The notes under the pieces are model-generated. The model saw nothing but the letters and a program-made list of their open reading frames with translations. It searched no databases and was not told the DNA's origin. Positions 49,840 through 58,163 of a stretch of 64,000 nt of DNA are shown piece by piece; the stretch's first letter is position 1, and every line of letters starts with the position of its first letter. This stretch comes from an uncultured Streptomyces sp. (lineage in GTDB: Bacteria > Actinomycetota > Actinomycetes > Streptomycetales > Streptomycetaceae). Both the position numbers and the translations under genes were made by a program. Location of the stretch: assembly GCF_947488945.1 (NCBI RefSeq), contig NZ_CANLBS010000001.1:124001-188000 (forward strand), written 5' to 3'.

Positions 49840-50844
49840 ATGGCGCTTTCCCTCTCCACCCCGGCGGCCTCCGCCGGGCGCGGGACCGAACCGGCCCCGC
49901 GCGGCTCCACCGCCACCCTCCGCCGCAGGCGCAACCGCGAGCGGCTGCGCACCCTGGGCTTCCTCTCCCCGTGGCTGGTCGGTTTCACGGTCTTCTTCGG
50001 CTACCCGCTCGTCGCCACCGTCTACTTCTCGTTCATGCACTACAACCAGATCAAGGCGCCGACCTTCGTCGGGCTGCGGAACTGGAGGTACGTGCTGGAG
50101 CAGATGCCGCTGTTCGGCCCCGCCCTGTGGAACACGCTGTGGCTGGTCGTCGTGATGGTGACGCTGCGGGTGGCGTTCGGGCTCGGTGTCGGCCTGCTGA
50201 TCACGAAGATCAAGACGGGCACCGGGCTCTTCCGCACCGCCTTCTACCTCCCCTACCTGGCCCCGCCGGTGGCGGCGACCGTCGCTTTCGTCTTCCTGCT
50301 CAACCCCTCCACCGGCCCGGTCAACGAGGTGCTCTCGTGGATCGGCGTGGACGGGCCGGGCTGGTTCAACGACCCGGCCTGGTCGAAGCCGTCGCTGGTG
50401 CTGCTCTCGCTGTGGGGCATCGGGGACCTGATGGTGATCTTCATGGCGTCGCTGCTCGACGTGCCGAAGGAGCAGTACGAGGCCGCCGAACTGGACGGCG
50501 CGGGCGCCTGGACGAAGTTCCGCTGGGTCACCTGGCCGGCCATCACGCCGATCGTGCTCTTCGCCGTCGTGACCGGCGTGGTGCAGACGATGCAGTACTA
50601 CACGCAGGCCCTGGTGGCGGGGAAGCTCGCCTCCGGCGTCTCGATCGGCCCCGGCACGGTGATCCAGCCCGGCTACCCGGACCACTCCACCCTGACCGTG
50701 CCGCAACTCGTGTACTCGATGGGCTTCCAGAACTTCAACACCGGAGCCGCGTGCGTCCTGTCGCTCGTGCTCTTCGCCATCGCCATGGCCGTCACCCTTC
50801 TGCTGATGCGCAAGAGCGTCGGCCTCGTTCCGGCGGAGGACTGA
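49840..50844 (+). CDS. csnF: Chitosan-oligosaccharide ABC transporter, permease 1
   Basis: A 334-residue MalF-type inner-membrane protein with six helices after a basic N-terminus. The EAA loop that docks the ATPase is EQYEAAELDGAGAWTKFRWV. The ribosome-binding site GAGGAG overlaps the csnE stop region, so translation is coupled. No ATPase gene is in the operon; Streptomyces sugar importers of this class usually share the multitasking ATPase MsiK encoded elsewhere. Confidence 0.92.
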   Translation: MALSLSTPAASAGRGTEPAPRGSTATLRRRRNRERLRTLGFLSPWLVGFTVFFGYPLVATVYFSFMHYNQIKAPTFVGLRNWRYVLEQMPLFGPALWNTLWLVVVMVTLRVAFGLGVGLLITKIKTGTGLFRTAFYLPYLAPPVAATVAFVFLLNPSTGPVNEVLSWIGVDGPGWFNDPAWSKPSLVLLSLWGIGDLMVIFMASLLDVPKEQYEAAELDGAGAWTKFRWVTWPAITPIVLFAVVTGVVQTMQYYTQALVAGKLASGVSIGPGTVIQPGYPDHSTLTVPQLVYSMGFQNFNTGAACVLSLVLFAIAMAVTLLLMRKSVGLVPAED

Positions 50845-50845
50845 G

Positions 50846-51748
50846 ATGACCACCACCACCCTGGCCCCGCGGCGGACCGCGGCCCCGGACCGCCCGGCGG
50901 GCCCCCGCGCCGCGGCGCACCGGCGCACGCGCGTGCTGCACTGGATCGCGGTCCACTCCCTGGCTCTCGCGCTCGCCCTGTTCTTCGTCCTGCCGTTCGT
51001 GTTCGTCTTCCTCACCTCGGTGATGAGCGACGGGCAGGCGATGAGCGGGGATCTGTGGCCGGACTCCTGGCACTGGTCGAACTACACGACCGTCTTCCAC
51101 ACGCCGGGATTCCTCGGCTGGTGGCGCAACTCCCTGATGTACGCGCTGCTGGGCACCGTCTTCACGGTCTGCTCGTCGGTACCGGTCGCCTACGCCCTGG
51201 CCAAGTTCCGCTTCCGCGGGCGGCGCACCGCGATGATCCTGGTCATCACGACGATGATGCTGCCGCCGCAGGTCATCATCATCCCGATGTACCTGGTGTG
51301 GGCCCAGCAGTTCCACCTCTCCGGCTCGCTGTGGCCGCTGATCATCCCGATGGCCTTCGGCGACGCCTACTCCATCTTCCTGCTGCGGCAGTTCCTCCTC
51401 ACCATCCCGCAGGAGTACATCGAGTCCGCCAAGGTCGACGGGTGCGGAGAGTTCCGTACCCTCCTGAAGATCGTCGTGCCGATGGCCAAGCCCGGCATCG
51501 CGGCCATCGCCCTCTTCCAGTTCTTCTACTGCTGGAACGACTACTTCGGCCCGCAGATCTACGCCGCGCAGAACCCCGGCGCCTGGACGCTGAGTTACGG
51601 ACTGGAGTCGTTCAAGAGCGCCCACGCGGTCAACTGGAACCTGACGATGGCAGCGACCCTGCTGGTGATGGCGCCGGTCATCATCGTCTTCTTCTTCGCA
51701 CAGAAGGCCTTCGTAGAAGGCGTCACCCTCACCGGAGTAAAGGGCTGA
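50846..51748 (+). CDS. csnG: Chitosan-oligosaccharide ABC transporter, permease 2
   Basis: A 300-residue MalG-type permease with six helices. The EAA loop is QEYIESAKVDGCGEFRTLLKIV. The ATG at 50846 is one base past the csnF stop (TGAG ATG), and GGAGG lies upstream inside csnF, so the pair is tightly coupled. With csnF it forms the heterodimeric channel for oligosaccharide import. Confidence 0.92.
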   Translation: MTTTTLAPRRTAAPDRPAGPRAAAHRRTRVLHWIAVHSLALALALFFVLPFVFVFLTSVMSDGQAMSGDLWPDSWHWSNYTTVFHTPGFLGWWRNSLMYALLGTVFTVCSSVPVAYALAKFRFRGRRTAMILVITTMMLPPQVIIIPMYLVWAQQFHLSGSLWPLIIPMAFGDAYSIFLLRQFLLTIPQEYIESAKVDGCGEFRTLLKIVVPMAKPGIAAIALFQFFYCWNDYFGPQIYAAQNPGAWTLSYGLESFKSAHAVNWNLTMAATLLVMAPVIIVFFFAQKAFVEGVTLTGVKG

Positions 51749-51753
51749 GAACC

Positions 51754-53019
51754 ATGAAGCTCGCAGTAGTTGGTGGCGGGTCCACCTACACACCCGAACT
51801 GATAGACGGCTTCGCGCGGCTGCGCGACACCCTGCCGATCGGGGAACTGGTCCTGGTGGACCCGGACGCCGGGCGGCTCGACCTGGTCGGCGGACTCGCC
51901 CGGCGGATCTTCGCCAAGCAGGGGCACCCGGGCCGGATCACCACCACCTCCGACCTGGACGCCGGGGTCGCCGGGGCCGACGCGGTGCTGCTCCAGCTCC
52001 GCGTGGGCGGCCAGGCGGCCCGCCAGAAGGACGAGACCTGGCCCCTGGAGTGCGGCTGCGTCGGCCAGGAGACCACCGGGGCCGGCGGCCTCGCCAAGGC
52101 GCTGCGCACCGTGCCGGTCGTCCTCGACATCGCCGAACGGGTCCGCCGCACCAACCCGGACGCCTGGATCATCGACTTCACCAACCCGGTGGGCATCGTG
52201 ACCCGGGCGCTGCTCCAGGCCGGACACAAGGCGGTCGGCCTGTGCAACGTGGCGATCGGCTTCCAGCGCAAGTTCGCCCGGATGCTCGACGTCTCCCCCG
52301 CCGAGGTCCACCTCGACCACGTCGGGCTCAACCACCTCTCGTGGGAGCTCGGCGTGCGGCTCGGCGGACCGGGCGGCGAGGACGTGCTGCCGAAGCTGCT
52401 CGCGGAGCACGGCGCGGCGATCGCCTCCGACCTCCACCTCCCGCGCGAGATCGTGGACCGCCTCGGCGTGGTGCCCTCGTACTACCTGCGCTACTTCTAC
52501 GCCCACGACGAGGTGGTGCGGGAGCTCGGCAGCAAGCCGTCGCGGGCCGCCGAGGTGGCGGCGATGGAGAAGCAGCTCCTGGCGCTGTACGGCGACCCGG
52601 CGCTGGACGAGAAGCCCGAGCTGCTGGCCAAGCGCGGCGGCGCGTTCTACTCCGAGGCGGCCGTGGACCTGGCCTCCGCCCTGCTGGGCGCGGGCGGATC
52701 GCCGGTCCAGGTGGTCAACACGTACAACAACGGGACGCTGCCGTTCCTGCCGGACGACGCGGTGATCGAGGTGCAGGCGCGGGTGGACGCCTCCGGCGCG
52801 TCCCCGCTCGCGGTCCCGGCGCTGGACCCGCTGTTCGCGGGGCTGGTCGCCCACGTCACCGCGTACGAGGACCTGGCGCTGGACGCGGCGCTGCGCGGCG
52901 GCCGCGACCGGGTGTTCAAGGCGCTGCTCGCCCACCCGCTGACCGGTCAGTACGCGTACGCCGAAGGGCTCACCGACCGGCTGATCGCGCACAACCGGGA
53001 GCACCTCGCGTGGGCGTGA
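51754..53019 (+). CDS. csnH: GH4 family 6-phospho-glycosidase-like hydrolase
   Basis: A 421-residue NAD- and metal-dependent glycosidase of family GH4. The nucleotide site GGGSTYTP is at residues 7-14. Metal ligands are C164 (CNVAIG) and H194 (NHLSW). In the S. coelicolor csn cluster this gene is placed in breakdown of imported glucosamine oligomers. It starts 5 bp after csnG and overlaps the next gene. Confidence 0.92.
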   Translation: MKLAVVGGGSTYTPELIDGFARLRDTLPIGELVLVDPDAGRLDLVGGLARRIFAKQGHPGRITTTSDLDAGVAGADAVLLQLRVGGQAARQKDETWPLECGCVGQETTGAGGLAKALRTVPVVLDIAERVRRTNPDAWIIDFTNPVGIVTRALLQAGHKAVGLCNVAIGFQRKFARMLDVSPAEVHLDHVGLNHLSWELGVRLGGPGGEDVLPKLLAEHGAAIASDLHLPREIVDRLGVVPSYYLRYFYAHDEVVRELGSKPSRAAEVAAMEKQLLALYGDPALDEKPELLAKRGGAFYSEAAVDLASALLGAGGSPVQVVNTYNNGTLPFLPDDAVIEVQARVDASGASPLAVPALDPLFAGLVAHVTAYEDLALDAALRGGRDRVFKALLAHPLTGQYAYAEGLTDRLIAHNREHLAWA

Positions 53020-53984
53020 ACGCTTCGGTGCTCGCGTTCGACGCGGGCAACAGCAAGACCGACGTGGCCCTGATCGGTGCGGACGGCTCGGTGCTGGCGA
53101 CGGCACGGGGCGGCGGTTTCCGGCCGCCGATCGTGGGGATCACGGCGGCGGTGGACGTGCTGGCGGCGCTGCGCGACGAGGCGGTGGCCGCCGCCGGCCC
53201 GTCCGCCGGGCCCGTCGCGCACGTCTCCGCCTGCCTGGCCAACGCCGATCTCCCGGTGGAGGAGGCCGAGTTGGCGCTGGCGCTGCGGGAACGCGGCTGG
53301 GGGCGCACCGTGGAGGTGCGCAACGACACCTTCGCGATCCTGCGGGCCGGGGTGGACGAGCCCCGTGGGGTGGCGGTGGTGTGCGGGGCCGGGATCAACT
53401 GCGTGGGCATGGTCCCGGACGGCCGCACCGCCCGGTTCCCCGCGATCGGCCGGATCTCCGGCGACTGGGGCGGGGGTTCGGGGCTGGCCGAGGAGGCGCT
53501 CTGGTTCGCGGCGCGCGCCGAGGACGGCCGGGGCGAGCCCACGGAGCTGGTCCGGGCGCTGCCCGGCCACTTCGGGCTGGACACCATGTACGCGCTGATA
53601 GAGGCGCTGCACCGGGGGCGGATCGCTTACGACCGCCGGCACGAGCTGACGCCGGTGCTGTTCGCGACGGCCTCGGCGGGCGATCCGGTGGCACGAGCGC
53701 TGATCGACCGGCTCGGCGACGAGGTGGTGGCCATGGCCTCGGTCGCGCTGGGTCGTCTCGGGTTGCTGGACGAACACGTTCCGGTGATTCTGGGCGGCAG
53801 TGTGCTGGCCGCCCGGCACCCCCTGCTGGACGCCCGGATCGCCGCCCGGCTGGCGGAGCGCGCACCGGCCGCGGAGGTCCGCGTGGTGGACCGTCCGCCC
53901 GTGCTGGGCGCGGCGTTGCTGGGTCTGGACGCCATCGGGGCCGGTCCCGGGGCGCACCGCGCGCTGCGGGCCCACTACTCCTGA
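53010..53984 (+). CDS. csnK: BadF/BadG-type ATPase, N-acetylglucosamine/glucosamine kinase-like
   Basis: A 324-residue member of the ASKHA fold. The phosphate-1 loop FDAGNSKTDVAL is near residues 9-20, GAGINCVG is near 128-135, and GDWGGG is the second glycine-rich segment. It likely phosphorylates glucosamine or short oligomers, as proposed for csnK. The GTG at 53010 overlaps csnH by 10 bp with GGGAG 9 nt upstream; the GTG at 53016 is an alternative. It is the last gene of the operon, followed by a strong terminator. Confidence 0.9.
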   Translation: MGVNASVLAFDAGNSKTDVALIGADGSVLATARGGGFRPPIVGITAAVDVLAALRDEAVAAAGPSAGPVAHVSACLANADLPVEEAELALALRERGWGRTVEVRNDTFAILRAGVDEPRGVAVVCGAGINCVGMVPDGRTARFPAIGRISGDWGGGSGLAEEALWFAARAEDGRGEPTELVRALPGHFGLDTMYALIEALHRGRIAYDRRHELTPVLFATASAGDPVARALIDRLGDEVVAMASVALGRLGLLDEHVPVILGGSVLAARHPLLDARIAARLAERAPAAEVRVVDRPPVLGAALLGLDAIGAGPGAHRALRAHYS

Positions 53985-53998
53985 CGAGGCGTCTTGTG

Positions 53999-54034
53999 AG
54001 GGCGCCCCGACGCGATCGCGCGTCGGGGCGCCCT
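53999..54034 (+). terminator. Terminator of the csn operon
   Basis: Perfect 16-bp stem (AGGGCGCCCCGACGCG and complement) with an ATCG loop, 14 bp past the csnK stop. Confidence 0.9.
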
Positions 54035-54345
54035 TCGCGTGCGGGAACCGTCCGGGAACCCGGTTCGTGTTCATGGGGAGGACCGGGCCCGGCAGGGGAA
54101 ACCGGGCCTCGGCGACGGGGCGGGGAGCGTGAACGGGGCTGCGGGGAGACGGAGTCGGGGGCGACGCCCCCGGGAGGCGCACTCCTTGATCGACCGGGGT
54201 GCGTCCTGATCGAATGCGGAAGCCGGTGCCCGATTCGGGTATTCCTGGTGGATGTCGGCGTCTGCGGCCATACTTCTGGCCGGGCGTCGGTCCTCCGCCC
54301 GGCCGGAGGACCGGTACACACGCCGAAGACCGAGGGGGAGGTCGA
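54035..54345 (+). promoter_or_regulatory. Promoter region of the glnX-pknG operon
   Basis: No gene seen in this 310-bp stretch between the csn terminator and the GlnX-like gene. The best -10 candidate is CATACT at 54269-54274, and it is enclosed by a short inverted repeat GGCCA-N6-TGGCC (54266-54281) that could be an operator. Confidence 0.45.
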
Positions 54346-55725
54346 GTGACACAGCCGTTGAGGGAGCGCGCGCCCGGAGCGCCGGCCGCGGGCACGCCGG
54401 AGGCGCGCCCGGCCGCACCCGGGCGGACCGGGGCGGCGGGGGTGCGGCGGCTGCGGGCCGCGGCGGCCACGGAGCCCGGCCGGCTGCGGGTCGTCGGCGC
54501 CGTACTGGTCCTGCTGGTGGTGGCGTTCGGCGCGGTGACCGCCCTGGAGATCTCCGGGCGGGCCTCGGCGGCGGACGACGTGGTGAGCCGGAGCCAGCCG
54601 CTCAGCGCCGACGCCGCGGGCATCTACCGGCTGCTGGCGGACGCGGACACCATGGCGGCGAGCGGCTTCCTGGCCGGCAGCCAGGAGCCGAAGGCGGTGC
54701 ACCAGAGCTACGAGCGGGACATACGGGAGGCCGCCCGGCTGCTGGTGAAAGCGGCCGCCAGTACCGGTGCCTCGACCGCCTCGGGCCGTGAGATCCGCAC
54801 CCTCAACGAGCAACTCCCGGTCTATACCGGGCTGATAGAGCGGGCCCGCGCCAACAACCGGCAGGGTCTCCCGCTCGGCGGCGCCTATCTCCGCTACGCC
54901 AACCAGAAGATGAGCGGCGAGCTGCTGCCCGCGGCCGAACGACTGTACTCGGCGGAGACGGAACGGCTGGAGAGCGATGCCGACGACGCCCGGCGGTGGC
55001 CGTTCGTGGCACTGGCCGCGGGCGTCCTCGCGCTGGCCGCGCTCGCCCTGATCCAGCGGCGCGACTACCGCCGGACCAACCGGGTGTTCAACCAGGGCCT
55101 GCTGGCCGCCACCGCCGCCGCCACGGTGGTGCTGCTGTGGCTGGCCGCGAGCCACACGGTGGCCCGCACCGACCTGCGCGAGGCGATGGCGCAGGGACAG
55201 GCGTCCCTCGACGTCCTCAACGACGCCCGGATCAGCTCCCTGAAGGCCCGCGCCAACGAGAACCTCACCCTGGTCGCCCGGGGCGCGGTACTCACCGAGG
55301 ACGGCAAGGCCGACCGGTACGAGACCGCGTACACGGCGGAGATGAAGAGCCTGGACGCCGCGCTGCGCAGCGCCGGGAAGCTCGCCGACGACGCCGGCGG
55401 CGGCGCCCCGGTCGAGACGGCGGCCGCCGGGGTCGCCCAGTGGCAGGAGCGTCACGCCGGGGCCCGCGCCGCCGACGACCAGGGCTCCTACGAGCGTGCG
55501 CTGGTGCTGGTGATCGGGGCGAAGGAGTCCACGGGCGAGTCCTTCACCCGGGTCGACGAAGCCCTGGAGAAGGCGCTGGAGCACGAGCAGGACGAGTTCG
55601 ACCGCGCCGCGCGCGACGGCCGCGGCGCCTTCGGCGGACTGCCGCTGGGAGCCGGCGTGCTCGCCGTGCTCGGGGCCGTCGCGGTGGTGCTCGGCGTCAA
55701 CCGAAGAGTCTCGGAGTACCGGTGA
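54346..55725 (+). CDS. glnX: GlnX-like four-helix transmembrane signal relay
   Basis: A 459-residue membrane protein. After about 45 cytoplasmic residues comes helix 1 (about 46-68), an outer helical domain (70-220), helices 2 and 3 (about 222-241 and 250-269), a second outer helical domain (270-425) and helix 4 (about 430-452). The two outer parts look like tandem four-helix-bundle sensor modules. In Mycobacterium, GlnX carries the signal from the amino-acid-binding GlnH to PknG; the gene order here is the same. GAGGGGGAGG precedes the GTG at 54346. Assignment rests on topology and context more than on motifs. Confidence 0.78.
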   Translation: MTQPLRERAPGAPAAGTPEARPAAPGRTGAAGVRRLRAAAATEPGRLRVVGAVLVLLVVAFGAVTALEISGRASAADDVVSRSQPLSADAAGIYRLLADADTMAASGFLAGSQEPKAVHQSYERDIREAARLLVKAAASTGASTASGREIRTLNEQLPVYTGLIERARANNRQGLPLGGAYLRYANQKMSGELLPAAERLYSAETERLESDADDARRWPFVALAAGVLALAALALIQRRDYRRTNRVFNQGLLAATAAATVVLLWLAASHTVARTDLREAMAQGQASLDVLNDARISSLKARANENLTLVARGAVLTEDGKADRYETAYTAEMKSLDAALRSAGKLADDAGGGAPVETAAAGVAQWQERHAGARAADDQGSYERALVLVIGAKESTGESFTRVDEALEKALEHEQDEFDRAARDGRGAFGGLPLGAGVLAVLGAVAVVLGVNRRVSEYR

Positions 55726-55736
55726 GAGGGGGAGCG

Positions 55737-56768
55737 ATGACCGGAGCGAGGATCCGCCGGACCGGCGCGGGGGCCCTGCGCGGCTGGGGCGGGGTGACGG
55801 CGATGGCGGTGGCCTGCGCGGTCACGGCCCTGCTGACCCTGCTGCCGCTGGCACACCGCGACGCCGAATCCTTCGGCGACGGCACGTCACCGGGAGCCGT
55901 CGCGGCGGCCGTTCCGGCCCGCGCCGAGGACTGCGAGCGGCCGGAGGCGAGCCTGCGCCCGTCCACGGCCGACGGACCGGCGATCGAGAAGATCAAGGCG
56001 CGCGGGAAGCTCGTGGCCGGGGTGGACCAGAACAGCTACCTGTGGGGGTCGCGCAATCCGGCCACCGGGGAGCTCGAAGGCTTCGACATCGACCTGGTGC
56101 GGGCGCTCGCCGACGACATCCTGGGCGACCCGGACAAGGTGATATTCCGCGCCGTCCCGACCAATCAGCGCATCCTCGCCCTCCAGGAGGACCGCGTCGA
56201 CGTCGTGGTGCGGACCATGACGATCAACTGCTCCCGGCTCAAGGACGTCGCCTTCTCCACCGCCTACTTCGAGGCGGGGCAGCAGGTGCTCGCCGCGAAG
56301 GACTCGGGCGTCACCGGCTTCGACGACTCGCTGAAGGGCCTGCGCGTCTGCTCGACCGAGGGCTCCACGGCTTTCGAGGCGCTGCGCGCCCAGCCGCACG
56401 GCGCGGTCTTCGAGGACGACCACGACGGCACCCCGCGCGACGAGGACCTGCTCACCGTGCCGAACCAGCTGGACTGCCTGGTGCGGCTCCAGCTCGGCGA
56501 GGTCGACGCCGTCGTCACCGACAACGCGCTGGCCGCCGGGCAGGCCGCCCAGGACCCGACGGTCGAGCTCAAGGGCGAGCGGTTCACCACCGAGTACTAC
56601 GGCGTCGCCGCCAAGCTCGGCGCCGACGATCTGGTGGCCCGCGTCAACCATGTGCTCGAGGAGTACCGGGCCGGCGGGGCGGACAGCCGGTGGATGGTGT
56701 CGTACCGCGCATGGCTGGAGAGCGCCCTGCCCGGAGTGAAGGCGCCGCCGGCGCCGGTGTACCGGTAA
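55737..56768 (+). CDS. glnH: GlnH-like family-3 solute-binding protein (membrane-tethered)
   Basis: A 343-residue protein with an N-terminal hydrophobic anchor (about residues 18-40) and a family-3 amino-acid-binding domain (about 85-320): AGVDQNSYLWGSRNP, GFDIDLVRALADDI and the VDVVVRTMTINCSRL segment. Mycobacterial GlnH binds Asp, Glu and Asn and is a lipoprotein; here the only cysteine in the anchor (VACAVT) sits mid-helix, so it looks like an uncleaved signal anchor. GAGGGGGAG precedes the ATG at 55737, 11 bp after the upstream gene. No transporter permease is nearby, which favours a sensor role. Confidence 0.88.
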   Translation: MTGARIRRTGAGALRGWGGVTAMAVACAVTALLTLLPLAHRDAESFGDGTSPGAVAAAVPARAEDCERPEASLRPSTADGPAIEKIKARGKLVAGVDQNSYLWGSRNPATGELEGFDIDLVRALADDILGDPDKVIFRAVPTNQRILALQEDRVDVVVRTMTINCSRLKDVAFSTAYFEAGQQVLAAKDSGVTGFDDSLKGLRVCSTEGSTAFEALRAQPHGAVFEDDHDGTPRDEDLLTVPNQLDCLVRLQLGEVDAVVTDNALAAGQAAQDPTVELKGERFTTEYYGVAAKLGADDLVARVNHVLEEYRAGGADSRWMVSYRAWLESALPGVKAPPAPVYR

Positions 56769-56828
56769 CGACCGGTGACGACCGATTCCGTCGCGGTGCG
56801 CGGCGGACAGGAACGAAAGAGGTGGTCG

Positions 56829-58163
56829 ATGGGCGCCGCGGGCCCGTTCCCCAGCTATGCGGGGAGGCCGCCCGGCCCGGTCATGGACCGGGACGAGGCG
56901 GACCGTGCGCTGGCCCGGCTCGGTGCCGAGCACGAGGCGATCGAGACCTCGTTGCTCGCCCTCCAGGACCACGCCGGCCGCCGGCTGCTGGAGGGTGCCG
57001 AGCTGACCGGCGTCACCCGCGACCGCTGGGCCGGCGCCGAGCAGTCGATCACCCTGCTGTGGGGGTACTTCGACGCGTACGCGGCGGCGCTCGCCGAGGC
57101 CAGGGAGATTCGCGCCCGCAGGCGCCTGCCCAGCCGTGACGACCTGGTGGCGCTGACCTGCCTGCTGCGCGGCCAAGCGGTCACGGTGGCCAACGGGGCC
57201 GCCCTGCCGTCCTCGGTCACCGGCCCGGCCCGGCTCTCGGAGCGGTTCACGCTGGAGGAACTGGTCGCCCGGATGAACACCCTGTACGCCCGCTCGCTGG
57301 ACCTGATCGTGGCCGCCGACTCCGTATGGTCGGCGCTGCCCGCCCGGATCGACCTGCTCTCCGCCGAGCTGCGCAGGACCCGCTCGCTGGCGCACTCCGT
57401 CGGAGTGCGGCCCGGCGAGCACCCGTCGGGCGACGATCTGGAGTCCATCACCGCCGAACTGACCGCGCTGCGGGCGCAGGTCATCTCCGACCCGCTGGCC
57501 TTCTGGCTGCCGGGTCCGGGCAGTGCCGCCCCCGGCGGGGGCCGGCCCGACATCACGCGCTACGACGCGGCGGCCCGCGCCCTGGAGGAGGTGCGCCGGG
57601 AGATCGAGGCGGTGCTGGCGGTCCGGCAGGACGCGGACCAGCGACTGGCCCGGCTGCGGGACCTGCTCTCACGCGCCGACCGCACACTCGCGGAGGCCCG
57701 GACGGCGCGCGGCGAGGTGCTGGCCAAGATCGCCGCCTCCGAGGTGCCGGCCGTCAGCGGGCCGCCCACGGCGCTCCAGGAGCGGCTGGACGCCGCCGCG
57801 GACTACCGCAGGCACGCCCAGTGGCACCGGCTCTCGCCGCTGCTGGAGGCGCTGGAACGCGAGGCCGAGGACGAGCTCGTGCGGGCCCGCGAGTCGTTGA
57901 CCGAGGTCACGGCGCCGCTCGCGGTCCGGGCCGAGCTGCGCGGCCGGCTCGACGCCTACCGCGCCAAGGTGTCCCGGCACGGTCTGGCCGAGGACCCGGT
58001 CCTCATCGAACGGTACGACGCCGCCCGGCGGATGCTGTGGAGCGCGCCCTGCGACCTGCGGGCCGCCGAACAGGCGGTGCTGCGCTACCAGCGCGCCGCG
58101 GCGGAGCTGCTGACACCGCGGCCGCCCGAGGACCGGCGGGACGAACAGGGGGAGACACGATGA
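56829..58163 (+). CDS. Helical protein of unknown function in the pknG operon
   Basis: A 444-residue soluble protein that is nearly all alpha-helical, with long heptad-like Ala/Leu/Arg/Glu stretches (about residues 20-110, 250-330 and 340-400). I see no catalytic motif, signal peptide or membrane segment. GAGGTGG just upstream supports the ATG at 56829. Its stop overlaps the PknG start (ATGA), so the two are made together. It may be a scaffold between the membrane sensor and the kinase; this is inference from position only. Confidence 0.8.
   Translation: MGAAGPFPSYAGRPPGPVMDRDEADRALARLGAEHEAIETSLLALQDHAGRRLLEGAELTGVTRDRWAGAEQSITLLWGYFDAYAAALAEAREIRARRRLPSRDDLVALTCLLRGQAVTVANGAALPSSVTGPARLSERFTLEELVARMNTLYARSLDLIVAADSVWSALPARIDLLSAELRRTRSLAHSVGVRPGEHPSGDDLESITAELTALRAQVISDPLAFWLPGPGSAAPGGGRPDITRYDAAARALEEVRREIEAVLAVRQDADQRLARLRDLLSRADRTLAEARTARGEVLAKIAASEVPAVSGPPTALQERLDAAADYRRHAQWHRLSPLLEALEREAEDELVRARESLTEVTAPLAVRAELRGRLDAYRAKVSRHGLAEDPVLIERYDAARRMLWSAPCDLRAAEQAVLRYQRAAAELLTPRPPEDRRDEQGETR

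Noticed and set aside
55737..56768. Solute-binding protein as part of an ABC importer
   Set aside because: No permease or ATPase is in the operon; neighbours are a GlnX-like relay and a PknG-type kinase, which favours sensing.
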